A stretch of DNA of 36,857 nt from positions 1-36,857 of the forward strand of contig CAZKFM010000017.1 in assembly GCA_964552195.1 (NCBI GenBank). The letters are read 5' to 3'. Positions 17,046 through 25,644 of the stretch are shown in pieces. Both the position numbers and the translations under genes were made by a program. Positions within the stretch are counted from its first letter, which is position 1, and each line of letters starts with the position of its first letter. This stretch comes from CAZKAP01 sp964552195 (GTDB lineage: Bacteria; Bacteroidota; Bacteroidia; Flavobacteriales; Flavobacteriaceae). Below the pieces are notes generated by a model. That model was not told the origin of the DNA and did no database searches. It saw only the letters and a program-made list of their open reading frames with translations.

Positions 17046-17414
17046 TTAAGTGCCCTGCTTGATGGCATACTTCTCTAGTACGGCCAGGGATACGGACTCC
17101 AGAGCTTTTTCGTGTGTAGCTTCCAGGTCAACAGCAGGTGCGACTCCTGCCCTCTCGGCCTCTATCCATCGACTAACGCATAAGCACCAGCGATCTCCAG
17201 GCTTCAATCCGGGAAAGTTCCACATGGGGACTGGTCGAATGAGGTCATTTCCACGTTTCCTGGTAAACTCGAGAAACTCCCAATTAACCACTGCGCAAAC
17301 CACGTGGGTACCCCTATCGGCCTGGTTTGTGCGGCAATAGCAGTCCCGATATATTCCGGTTTTGGGATCACATCCGCACTCCTTGAGCTCGGTACCCAGT
17401 ACATTCTTTTCCAT
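17046..17414 (-). CDS. DUF2237 family protein
   Basis: This 122-residue soluble protein has the conserved core of the DUF2237 family: KNVLGTELKECGCDPKTG at the start, HVVCAVVNWEFLEFTRKRGN in the middle, then FPGLKPGDRWCLCVSRWIEA and ATHEKALESVSL at the end. Several cysteines are conserved (about 8). Function is unknown; it is widespread in bacteria and generally found as a single gene. A terminator hairpin for the upstream fasciclin gene lies 17 bases before its start, so it probably has its own promoter near 17420-17480. Confidence 0.9.
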   Translation of the reverse strand: MEKNVLGTELKECGCDPKTGIYRDCYCRTNQADRGTHVVCAVVNWEFLEFTRKRGNDLIRPVPMWNFPGLKPGDRWCLCVSRWIEAERAGVAPAVDLEATHEKALESVSLAVLEKYAIKQGT

Positions 17415-17416
17415 AG

Positions 17417-17456
17417 AAAAAAATAAAAAAGGGAAGCCACCAAACGGTCACTTCCC
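17417..17456 (-). terminator. Rho-independent terminator of the fasciclin gene
   Basis: Read on the minus strand, GGGAAG and CTTCCC (17451-17456 / 17431-17436, with extra complementarity inside) form the stem, followed by a run of T-rich bases corresponding to the A-run at 17417-17430. It lies between the fasciclin stop at 17481 and the DUF2237 start at 17414. Confidence 0.8.
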
Positions 17457-17480
17457 CACTTTCTTCTCAACGGTTTTCTT

Positions 17481-18071
17481 TTACTCGGAGGCAGGAAGCA
17501 CTACGCTGTCAATGGCGTGGATCACTCCATTGGACGCTTCTACGTCGGTCAGGATTACCGTAGCTTTTCCACCATTGGCATCGGTAAGCACCACCTTACC
17601 CTCTTCCAGGGCTACCGTGAGTTCCTGGCCTTGTACGGTAGTTAGTGTCAAAGAACCATTATTGTTGTTAATGGCTTCAACCACTGCAGCAGCCTCGAAC
17701 TTACCGGCAACCACGTGGTAGGTAAGTACTCCCTGAAGAGCGGCCTTATTCTCCGGCTTCAGCAGATTGTCAAGCGTACCCTCTGGCAGAGCGGCAAAGG
17801 CGTCGTTGATGGGTGCAAATACAGTAAAGGGACCCTCTCCGCTCAGAGTTTCTACCAGACCGGCGGCCTTAACGGCAGTTACCAGGGTAGAGAAACGTTC
17901 GTCACCTACAGCTACCTCGACTATATTGGGCTTCTCGACCGCTTTCTCCTCAACCATTTCAGGCTGGGTACTTTGAGTTTCCTCAGTCTCGCTTTTCTTC
18001 TGAGTCTCGGCACAAGAAGCCAGGGTTACCACAGAGCTCAGGGCAATCCCGTAAAGTACATTCAATTTCAT
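17481..18071 (-). CDS. Fasciclin (FAS1) domain lipoprotein
   Basis: This 196-residue protein has a lipobox VVTLASC, a Glu/Thr-rich linker of about 45 residues and one FAS1 domain: FSTLVTAVKAAGLVETL (H1 region), FTVFAPINDAFAALP, YHVVAGKFEAAAVVE and NGVIHAIDSVVLP. FAS1 proteins mediate cell adhesion or binding to extracellular polymers. Length and domain order are normal for Bacteroidota. A strong terminator follows it at 17417-17456. Upstream, 18072-18181 is the 110-bp gap to the glycosidase gene. Confidence 0.93.
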   Translation of the reverse strand: MKLNVLYGIALSSVVTLASCAETQKKSETEETQSTQPEMVEEKAVEKPNIVEVAVGDERFSTLVTAVKAAGLVETLSGEGPFTVFAPINDAFAALPEGTLDNLLKPENKAALQGVLTYHVVAGKFEAAAVVEAINNNNGSLTLTTVQGQELTVALEEGKVVLTDANGGKATVILTDVEASNGVIHAIDSVVLPASE

Positions 18072-18181
18072 AATATGTTTTTAAAGTTTGCTCGAAGATA
18101 TTCCGGTTAATCCGAGCAGACTCTTAAAAAATGTTTAATGTTTTTATTTTTTTGTTAAACATACAGGTAATTAATTGATTA

Positions 18182-20839
18182 CTAGTCAATACGAATCAGA
18201 CGCATGGCATCGAGCATGGCCGTGTTGACCTTTACATTCATATTGTTATTCCAATCCTCGAAATGAATCCGTATGGTATTCCTGCCCGGTTTCAGTATGA
18301 GCCGGAAGGAATTGGTAAAGCCCCAGTCCGACCATTCGTCCTGTCCTCTTTGGGGCATGACGAGCACGCCCTGGTATTCTCCATTCAGACTAAGGCTACG
18401 AATCGCACATTTATTGTCGGTATTCCACCGTCCACTGCCATTAGAGTATCTAAAATCCGCGAGGAAGGTCGCTTCCGCGGGGACACTCACCGGAATAACC
18501 AGTTCGCGGTTATGCTTCAGGGAAAGCTCCACGAAACCCCTACCGGAATAGTTCACATAAGGTAGATCTGACGCACGGGCTACATCCTCCATTTCAAAGG
18601 CCAGCGATTGTCCCCCCGTAAAAATAGGTTCACTTGCAAACCCCTCACTTCCCAAATCATCCACGGCACTGACCATTAACGATGAGAATTCCTTGGATTT
18701 CAGTGTGTATTGAGTATCCGTAAGAATGGTATCAAGCACACCATTTCGGTAAACGCGATACTCGGAAGCATCCTCAACGGCATCCCATTCCAATACCGGA
18801 CCACGACCGGGTCGGCTTAATACGGTGGCCGGACTAAAGGCATTTTCGACCAGGTTGATTTCGTCGTGGGGAAAATCCCCGTCGGACAGCTCAATCACAA
18901 TAGTGTATGGACCCTTGGCATCCGCAGGAACAAATGCCTGGTCCTTTTGCTCTCCATTGATGGTTACGGACTTTATCCGGTTACCATGTCCCAAAACGGT
19001 CATATCCAGTGTGGCTTTCCGGTAGGGAAAACGGGAAAGTACCTTCTTGCCTCCATATACTTCCGGGACAACGGGATTGAGGTACAAACCGTCCGTTTCG
19101 AATTCCATGCCCATAAAGACGCGGTGAACCATGGCCAGATTCCCCGCCATACTCCATAGCATGCGTTCCGAATTAACCTCCGTTCCCAGGAAATCACCTG
19201 TCTCGGCTACCATATTCTCGTAATTGGTAAGAAAAAGGCCAGCTGCCCTATATATACTGGCCAGTCCGTGATTGAGTACGGCCTCATTTCCCGTTTTGGC
19301 CGCAGCCCAGTTCCAGTACGACTGGACAAAAGGCCAAATGCCATTATTGTGGTAGGGAGGTATGCCGGGTATCTGGGGAAAGATACAGGTGGCCCCGAAT
19401 TCGGTTAGCGGAGAACGTGCTATAATCGAGGCAGCGCGTTCCTCATCCGCTACACCAAAGAGTATGGCAAGGGCCTCACCCAGAGCCTCAAATCTGGGAG
19501 AGAAGATTAACTCGTCCCTCCCATAGCGATATTGCGCATAGTAACCCTGCTCTTTCATCCATAGGAATGCGTTAATCCCTTTCTTGATTCCATATGCGCG
19601 CATTTCGTAGGTCTCATGGGGCTCGCCTTTAATCCGCGCCATTTCAGCCAGTATCCGATGTGCCTGATAATGAACAACATTAGTGCCCAAATTCTGAGAA
19701 ACATAGATGTCCCGGTTGTCCATCCATTTGGGATAGGTCTGTTCCCTCCAGTCCAGAAACGACGATTCTCCGCTATACAAACCCGTCTTGGAGTCGTACA
19801 AAGTCTTATAATCGTCCTCCAGAGAGTTTTTAATGATAGGATACACCTCGTCAAGCCAGGCACGGTCGCCGGTTACCTTATAGATTTCCCACGCGGCGAG
19901 TACCCAGGTAGTTCGATCCGATGACACCGGCCAGGCACCACCCGAACCGGTATCCTGCACTATTCGGCCCCTTCGCACCTTCCTTCTCAGACTGATCTTA
20001 GCCACCTCGGGTTCGTGATAGGCGAATGCCAACAGTATGGAATAGCTTACATCACGGGTCCAGACCCCACCCCATTCCGCTCCGGTGCGCAAGGTACTAT
20101 CCGGCTCGATATTCTTCCTGGCCTCCTCCAGGGACAGGTTAAATAGTGCATCGACTATGGGCTGATCCGATTGATATTGAGGCTTATCGGTAACGTCCAG
20201 TTCCGGCTTCCATTCCTTGTCCTGATAATCCTCTTCGTTGTACGGATTAAGCTGAACCGTTATGGAATAGATATGCGGCTCTTCTGTGGGCTGCATCTGT
20301 AGCCCTTGATTTCCGAGGTTAACGAAATCCCAGGTAAGCGGCTCGGCCCCGCCCGCAATAAAAAAACCCTGAAAATCCGCCTCGGCCACACGCGAACCGT
20401 CCCAGGCCTCATAATAGCCCTTTTCCTCAAATTGTCGAAACACCGGGGAAACATCCAGCAGAAAAGTGTATTCGTAGTTCGTCGGAAGGTAATCGGAAGG
20501 GACCTCGGGCACGGGGCCCGGCTTCTCGCCGAAAGTAACTACCGGGGTTTGATTTCCCTCCCTGATCACCACCCAGTGATCCGCTCCCGGAGGAAGTTCA
20601 TTATCCTTTTCGTTGATGGAAAACTTAAATTTTATCAGACGGGAAAAGGTCGAACTGGCGGGACTTCGGTAATTGGAAGTGATGTGTTCGCGCGATTGGA
20701 CCTTAGCCACATTCTTACCCTGTACCACCTTATCTCGGTAGAGGGTAAAGGAATCGGAGGAATACAATACATCGGAGGGTTGTCTCTTACAGGAGGATAG
20801 GAATACCAAAATGATCAGGATCAGGAGTTTCTTATACAT
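18182..20839 (-). CDS. Six-hairpin glycosidase lipoprotein with Fn3 and C-terminal carbohydrate-binding-like module
   Basis: This 885-residue protein has a lipobox (LVFLSSC). An N-terminal beta-rich part is followed by an (alpha/alpha)6-type catalytic region of about 360 residues, with EWGGVWTRDVSYSILLAF, WPVSSDRTTWVLAAWEIYK and FPQIPGIPPYHNNGIWPF as recognisable blocks. Then come an Fn3-like stretch (VLEWDAVEDASEYRVYRNG) and a C-terminal jelly-roll module (FADFRYSNGSGRWN, IRIHFEDWNN) like CBM35/CBM6. The family resembles GH63/GH37/GH78-like enzymes, so the substrate (glucose, trehalose or rhamnose linkages) cannot be fixed. No SusC/D pair is adjacent. It is transcribed away from the T9SS protein gene. 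Confidence 0.78.
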   Translation of the reverse strand: MYKKLLILIILVFLSSCKRQPSDVLYSSDSFTLYRDKVVQGKNVAKVQSREHITSNYRSPASSTFSRLIKFKFSINEKDNELPPGADHWVVIREGNQTPVVTFGEKPGPVPEVPSDYLPTNYEYTFLLDVSPVFRQFEEKGYYEAWDGSRVAEADFQGFFIAGGAEPLTWDFVNLGNQGLQMQPTEEPHIYSITVQLNPYNEEDYQDKEWKPELDVTDKPQYQSDQPIVDALFNLSLEEARKNIEPDSTLRTGAEWGGVWTRDVSYSILLAFAYHEPEVAKISLRRKVRRGRIVQDTGSGGAWPVSSDRTTWVLAAWEIYKVTGDRAWLDEVYPIIKNSLEDDYKTLYDSKTGLYSGESSFLDWREQTYPKWMDNRDIYVSQNLGTNVVHYQAHRILAEMARIKGEPHETYEMRAYGIKKGINAFLWMKEQGYYAQYRYGRDELIFSPRFEALGEALAILFGVADEERAASIIARSPLTEFGATCIFPQIPGIPPYHNNGIWPFVQSYWNWAAAKTGNEAVLNHGLASIYRAAGLFLTNYENMVAETGDFLGTEVNSERMLWSMAGNLAMVHRVFMGMEFETDGLYLNPVVPEVYGGKKVLSRFPYRKATLDMTVLGHGNRIKSVTINGEQKDQAFVPADAKGPYTIVIELSDGDFPHDEINLVENAFSPATVLSRPGRGPVLEWDAVEDASEYRVYRNGVLDTILTDTQYTLKSKEFSSLMVSAVDDLGSEGFASEPIFTGGQSLAFEMEDVARASDLPYVNYSGRGFVELSLKHNRELVIPVSVPAEATFLADFRYSNGSGRWNTDNKCAIRSLSLNGEYQGVLVMPQRGQDEWSDWGFTNSFRLILKPGRNTIRIHFEDWNNNMNVKVNTAMLDAMRLIRID

Positions 20840-21242
20840 GCGTTCTGGGGGTTTGTATTTTTGGGAGGTTGGTGAAATTTCTCTTGAAAGTTAGCAAATA
20901 AGGCAATTAAACGTCCGGGCGGACATACCCCATTAGACTTTTCCCGACATCCTACACCCCAGAAAATACCCACTAACTGGAGCCCTTGCCTTTACCCTTA
21001 AATGACCGGCATCGCCTATTTTCCGATGATGTCACCCAACCCCAGGATTCGGCTGCGCCTGACAGCCGGATGGGCAGGAAATCTATCTTCAGGATCAGTA
21101 CATCTCGACGAACTACATCCTAACAGGCTGACAAACATCAGTTAACGATTAACCAACAGTAAGAGTAAGGCTTACAACAAATATTTCTCTCCATGCCTTC
21201 GGATTCCTAGACTTGCAACTTTTAATAGGAAAAATCAACAAA
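20840..21242. other. Divergent intergenic region between the glycosidase and T9SS protein genes
   Basis: About 400 bp with no recognisable gene, repeat or RNA. It must carry the two divergent promoters; no clear Bacteroidota promoter consensus stands out to me. The T9SS gene's likely start is ATG 21243; the earlier in-frame start at 21213 adds 10 residues that spoil the signal peptide. Confidence 0.4.
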
Positions 21243-24014
21243 ATGAAACCTAACGTCCCAATCTTCCTGCTTGCGTATTTACTTCTTGTCCCTATGCTTT
21301 TGGCCAAGGCACCTGAGCACCCAGGCGCAATCCCCCCTGCGGCGACCGAGCTTTCATCGGATGGAAGCGAATTCATCTTTGCCTACACCAACTCAAGCTA
21401 TGTGTTCTATTACACTGTCGACCAGCCCATACACCTCAAGGCTCCTGAAGGCATGACCATCAGTATAAAGACCGAGATAACGGGTTTAGCCGGGAGTCCA
21501 TTCGTGCTGCACACTGAGGAGAATGAAATCACTGATCTCGAGCAGTACTTCCGGGATGTAGGAGAAAATGTAAACGCCAGGGGCTGGGGAGGTATTTTCT
21601 ACAAGCACAGCGATGGCTCAGGCTCGTGCTGCGACTGGAGCTACTGGACCAAAAATCACATCGCCTTCGCGCGGGAGGAGCAGCCAACCATTACTTCCTT
21701 CTCTCCTACCTCGGCCCCGGCCGGGGAGACCGTAACCATCACCGGGACGAATTTCGCCGGAACCTCCCAAGTAACCCTGGCCGGCACTCCGGTTACTTCC
21801 TTCACCGTAGTTTCTCCTACCGAACTCACCATAGTGGTTCCGGATGGGGCCTCCGGTACTCTGACTGTGACCAACACCGCCGGATCGGTAGAGTCTGCCG
21901 GAACACTCACTTTGATTCAACCTAATGTGTTGCCTGCCGATGGCTCCGATTTCCGTTTTGCCTATACTACGGGTAACAATCTGTTCTACTATGAAGTGGA
22001 TCAGCCCATCTACCTGAAAGCGCCGGATGGAATGTTCATATCCATACGTACCTATGAATATGGTGAATCCCACATATTGGATACCGGCCTGAATGTTATC
22101 TATGACCTTGAGCAATACTTGAGGGATGTAGGTGAAAATGTAAATGCCAGGGGCTGGGGAGGTATTTTCTACAAACACAGCGATGGCTCAGGCTCGTGTT
22201 GTGACTGGAGCTACTGGGTCAAGGATCATATAGCAACCAGCTATCACATGGTAAGGAATATCTCAGTGGCTCTGGACGAAAACGGAGAAGCCAGTATTAG
22301 TGCCGAGGATATCTACGGGGGTAACTACGTTAATGTCAATATTGCGGATTACGCTATCGACCGAAGCGAATTCTCCTGTCAGGATTTAGGGGAACACCAG
22401 GTTACACTAACACTCACAGACATCAATGATCAGGAATTCACCGCAACTGCGACCGTAACCATCGAAGACAACACGCCTCCGGTGCCCGACAGCGCCGAAC
22501 TCGAGACCATTACCGCTCAGTGCGAGCTCACAGAGCTAACGGCTCCAACGGCTACCGATAACTGCTCAGGGCAGGTTACGGCTACCCATGATGCCCAGCT
22601 GCCCATCACCCAGCAGGGAACCACTACCGTCACCTGGACCTTTACCGACCAGCAGGGCAACTCCTCCACGCAGACCCAACTGGTAATCCTCGAAGACACC
22701 ACCCCACCGGTACCCGACAGCGCTGAACTCGATGTGATCACCGCACAATGCGAACTTGCAGAGCTAACGGCTCCGACGGCTAATGATAACTGCTCAGGGC
22801 AGGTTACGGCCACCCATGATGTGCAGCTGCCCATCACCCAGCAAGGAACCACTACTGTCACCTGGACCTTTACCGACCAGCAGGGTAACTCCTCCACGCA
22901 GACCCAGCTGGTAACCCTCGAAGACAACACGCCACCGGTGCCCGACAGCGCCGAACTCGATGTGATTACCGCACAATGCGAACTCACGGAGCTCACCCCG
23001 CCAACGGCTACCGATAACTGCTCAGGGCAGGTTACGGCTACCCATGATGCCCAGCTGCCCATCACCCAGCAGGGAACCACCACCGTCACCTGGACCTTTA
23101 CCGACCAGCAGGGTAACAGCTCCACTCAGACCCAACTGGTCACTATCCCACAGGGAGAGGACTTCGACGGTGACGGCCTTTCGGATCGCTGCGATCCGGA
23201 TGATGACAACGACGGTGTGGACGATCAAATCGATCAATGTCCATACTCCCCCTTGGGAAGCCCGGTCAATGAAGAGGGTTGTGAATTGGTGGTATTTCCT
23301 GAAAACGCACTGGTCATTTCATCCATCGGCGAGTCGTGTCAGAATCAGAACGATGGCGGAATAGAGCTTACTTCCGATAGCGAGTATGTATTCATGGCGG
23401 AGGCCCGCATGAATGATGAAATCGTCGCCTCGGGCTTTTTGAACGGAAGTCTCGCCCTATCAGGCCTGGGTGCAGGCTCATACGATGTCTGCCTAACCCT
23501 GGTGGAAAATCCGGAGGAAGTTCGATGCTATAGCGTGCAGATTGATCAACCCAGAGTGCTGGACATACAAACCCGTAAACTCTCCGGAGATCGTATGGAA
23601 GTACTGCTTTCCGGGGGCGAATCGTATTCCGTAGAATGGAACGGTCGTACCACAGTGGTGAGCGATGAACAGGTACAGCTCACCTTAAAGAGAGGTGCCA
23701 ACACGCTTCGGGTATCAACTGCGCTGGAGTGCCAGGGTGTATATGAAGAAACCATTATTCACTCTAAAGCAGCCATGCTCCACACTAATCCCATTGCAAA
23801 CGGCAGACTGCGGGTTTCGCTGAGCGATTATCACGCCCGGTCCAATACCTCGGTGCGCATTTACGACATATCAGGCAATACCCTGCTGTATCGCGACTAC
23901 GATCCGGACAACGGAGAATTGGACATAGACGTGAGTAGTTTGAACAAAGGAGCCTACTTTCTGCAGTTGAAAAATGGCGTAATGGATTCCAGAGAAAAAT
24001 TTGTGATCAAATAA
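21243..24014 (+). CDS. Large T9SS-exported modular protein (IPT/TIG, HYR-like repeats, TSP3 sites)
   Basis: This 923-residue protein has an N-terminal signal peptide. Two copies of a roughly 110-residue module (ending SGSCCDWSYW) flank an IPT/TIG domain (ITSFSPTSAPAGETVTITGT). Three HYR-like repeats of 76 residues follow, then a thrombospondin type-3-like calcium segment (DFDGDGLSDRCDPDDDNDGV) and a C-terminal Por-type T9SS sorting domain (VRIYDISGNTLLYRDYD ... GAYFLQLKNG). T9SS passengers are released or surface-bound in Bacteroidota. It has the features of an adhesin; no enzyme domain is visible. It ends just before a strong terminator. Confidence 0.86.
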   Translation: MKPNVPIFLLAYLLLVPMLLAKAPEHPGAIPPAATELSSDGSEFIFAYTNSSYVFYYTVDQPIHLKAPEGMTISIKTEITGLAGSPFVLHTEENEITDLEQYFRDVGENVNARGWGGIFYKHSDGSGSCCDWSYWTKNHIAFAREEQPTITSFSPTSAPAGETVTITGTNFAGTSQVTLAGTPVTSFTVVSPTELTIVVPDGASGTLTVTNTAGSVESAGTLTLIQPNVLPADGSDFRFAYTTGNNLFYYEVDQPIYLKAPDGMFISIRTYEYGESHILDTGLNVIYDLEQYLRDVGENVNARGWGGIFYKHSDGSGSCCDWSYWVKDHIATSYHMVRNISVALDENGEASISAEDIYGGNYVNVNIADYAIDRSEFSCQDLGEHQVTLTLTDINDQEFTATATVTIEDNTPPVPDSAELETITAQCELTELTAPTATDNCSGQVTATHDAQLPITQQGTTTVTWTFTDQQGNSSTQTQLVILEDTTPPVPDSAELDVITAQCELAELTAPTANDNCSGQVTATHDVQLPITQQGTTTVTWTFTDQQGNSSTQTQLVTLEDNTPPVPDSAELDVITAQCELTELTPPTATDNCSGQVTATHDAQLPITQQGTTTVTWTFTDQQGNSSTQTQLVTIPQGEDFDGDGLSDRCDPDDDNDGVDDQIDQCPYSPLGSPVNEEGCELVVFPENALVISSIGESCQNQNDGGIELTSDSEYVFMAEARMNDEIVASGFLNGSLALSGLGAGSYDVCLTLVENPEEVRCYSVQIDQPRVLDIQTRKLSGDRMEVLLSGGESYSVEWNGRTTVVSDEQVQLTLKRGANTLRVSTALECQGVYEETIIHSKAAMLHTNPIANGRLRVSLSDYHARSNTSVRIYDISGNTLLYRDYDPDNGELDIDVSSLNKGAYFLQLKNGVMDSREKFVIK
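21360..22240 (+). repeat. Internal duplication of a Cys-rich module within the T9SS protein gene
   Basis: Two copies of a roughly 300-bp module start near 21358 and 21945. Their 3' ends are almost identical: the 84-bp segments 21564-21647 and 22134-22217 differ at only four positions. Both encode SGSCCDWSYW. High DNA identity at the ends with divergence elsewhere suggests recent gene conversion or a selected constraint. Confidence 0.85.
22464..23147 (+). repeat. Three tandem 228-bp HYR-like repeats
   Basis: Units begin near 22464, 22692 and 22920 with an exact period of 228 bp (76 codons). Each encodes a PPVPDSAEL start, a conserved core (TAQCELTELT, DNCSGQVTATHD) and a TWTFTDQQGNSSTQTQL end. 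Near-identical DNA indicates recent tandem expansion and can cause copy-number variation. Confidence 0.9.
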
Positions 24015-24020
24015 AAACAC

Positions 24021-24054
24021 GACCCGGCCATTCGATGAATGGCCGGGTCTTTTT
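24021..24054. terminator. Strong intrinsic terminator after the T9SS protein gene
   Basis: A perfect 13-bp stem GACCCGGCCATTC / GAATGGCCGGGTC with a three-base loop is followed by TTTTT (24050-24054). It lies between the convergent genes ending at 24014 and 24066 and could serve both. Confidence 0.92.
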
Positions 24055-24065
24055 CACCAATTTGG

Positions 24066-25511
24066 TCACTTGCCCGTATGGGCCATAATCTCGACGAGCA
24101 TGGCGATCTGACGGCTCTTTTGATCTGCCTCCCGAATTCTCATCACGATGTCGGGTGTGGCAAGATTATCGATCAGGGACTCATCGCCAAACAGGTCTAC
24201 AGTTCCATCCCTACCCAGGGTATATCTTACTTTATCCCGTTTACCTGCATAGGTGAGGACAAAATCGGCAAGGAAATTATAAGCTCCCCGGGTATTCTTA
24301 ACCCCAGATTTAGAAATTGGGCTAAGATCGGAGGTAGAAGCTGCACAGAAGGGAGTACAGTCTATAAGCTTTCCCTGATGGTTGATGTAACTGTTACCGG
24401 AAATGACCTGACAACCCGCAGACCAGTTGCTGCTGCCATTTCCAGACCAATGGATATTAATCGCCATGTTCGGGTTGTTCAGCGATTCGATCCCGGAAGG
24501 ATTCCTATTGAGCCCGACTCGTATGTCTGCTTCCGTCAGGGCGTCGTCCTTATCCCAATCCCGGTATACCAATACCCCTATGCTATCCGGTTTCAGTGCC
24601 TTGTATACGGAATTCAGATTGCTGAGCTTGTGCCATCCGAAGCGATACAGGTGCTGACCCTCTGCCAGATAAGGCTCGTAGCCCTGCACAGCATTATTCT
24701 GACTGCGGCTGGGCTTGGGATCAGTGGAACCCCAGAACTTAAATACGTGTCCGTTCATAAGCAGAACGAACAGATCATCATTACCCCGGGTTCGGGAGGG
24801 ATTGTCATGATCGATTCTCAGACCTATTAAATGAATGTCATTGGAATGGAACTGCCATCGGGATACCGGCAGGCTATCGGTGATCCTGGGATAGCCGGAT
24901 AGTTCGTGCAGTTTAAACAGGTCCGTATCCCTGTCGAGATCCTCGGACGTACTTAACCTCAGCCTTCTTCCGTATTCCTCGGCTGTCTGCTGCAGCAGGG
25001 TGAGCCAGTGCAGGTATTCTTCGCTGGCCGTGGGAACGGGATAAATAAAGGGTTGCCTAGGATCAACCGATGGTCCCCAGGCCGAGTACAGGGATTCCTT
25101 TTTCCAGCGTCGCATGTGCCGATGCGTAACTCTGCCCACACGCCCATCGGGCAGTCCGATGTCGAACTCCTCCACGGTGCGCACATATTCCTGAAATACC
25201 CGAACGGCTGCCAAAGTACGGTAACCATAGACTCCATCAATCTCGGCATAAGGCATAAATCCGTGTCTGTGGAGGAAGGCCTGCACACGGCTGATGTTAT
25301 TGCCCTTAATCTTAACCGGGGAAATCCATTCCTTATCGGCTTCGCCGCGAAAACGATTTTCCTTTTTACTCAGTGACCAGCGCTTCCAGAAGAAATAATG
25401 ATAGTACTGAAAATACTGTTCGCGTTGCTTCTTGAAACGATCCCAGGCCCCCTCGTCCACCATCCCCAGGTGAAGCACTTTTACTTGCTTGAAGTCGATA
25501 ATCTCGTTCAT
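24066..25511 (-). CDS. Peptidoglycan-binding protein with predicted hydrolase/transpeptidase-like C-terminal domain
   Basis: This 481-residue protein has a PG_binding_1-like domain at about 70-140 (ISRVQAFLHRHGFMPYAEID, with a Tyr/Arg-rich repeat VYGYRTLAAVRVFQEYV). The C-terminal half contains MAINIHWSGNG (about 353-363) and SSNWSAGCQVISG, a His...Gly...Cys pattern reminiscent of YkuD-type or endolysin-like catalytic sites. No signal peptide is evident, so the protein is predicted cytoplasmic unless exported by an unusual route. It is the last gene of a minus-strand run with the muramidase (133 bp upstream) and the patatin gene. Catalytic assignment is tentative. Confidence 0.7.
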   Translation of the reverse strand: MNEIIDFKQVKVLHLGMVDEGAWDRFKKQREQYFQYYHYFFWKRWSLSKKENRFRGEADKEWISPVKIKGNNISRVQAFLHRHGFMPYAEIDGVYGYRTLAAVRVFQEYVRTVEEFDIGLPDGRVGRVTHRHMRRWKKESLYSAWGPSVDPRQPFIYPVPTASEEYLHWLTLLQQTAEEYGRRLRLSTSEDLDRDTDLFKLHELSGYPRITDSLPVSRWQFHSNDIHLIGLRIDHDNPSRTRGNDDLFVLLMNGHVFKFWGSTDPKPSRSQNNAVQGYEPYLAEGQHLYRFGWHKLSNLNSVYKALKPDSIGVLVYRDWDKDDALTEADIRVGLNRNPSGIESLNNPNMAINIHWSGNGSSNWSAGCQVISGNSYINHQGKLIDCTPFCAASTSDLSPISKSGVKNTRGAYNFLADFVLTYAGKRDKVRYTLGRDGTVDLFGDESLIDNLATPDIVMRIREADQKSRQIAMLVEIMAHTGK

Positions 25512-25644
25512 TTCCGGAGTTTCGTCCGTCGCTAAATCTAGATGCTTTTCGGCGATTATAGATTATCAAAAGGTTATATCCAAACGCCCCTCAGCCGTGA
25601 TCTGCTCACCGGTCAGGCCCCCTCCAATGCAAGAAACAGGACAG

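Noticed and set aside
22517..23125. 202-codon open frame on the minus strand
   Set aside because: It is the antisense of the HYR-like repeats; the valine/cysteine-rich translation repeats because the coding strand repeats.
22464..23147. Regular repeats suggesting a CRISPR array
   Set aside because: The period is 228 bp, repeats are in frame and encode HYR-like protein modules. There are no short repeats with unique spacers.
18182..24014. Polysaccharide utilisation locus
   Set aside because: A glycosidase lipoprotein and a secreted modular protein are present, but no SusC/SusD pair or hybrid regulator accompanies them.
24039..24830. 263-codon open frame on the plus strand
   Set aside because: It is antisense to the well-supported peptidoglycan-binding protein and its first part overlaps the terminator region; no domain is recognisable.
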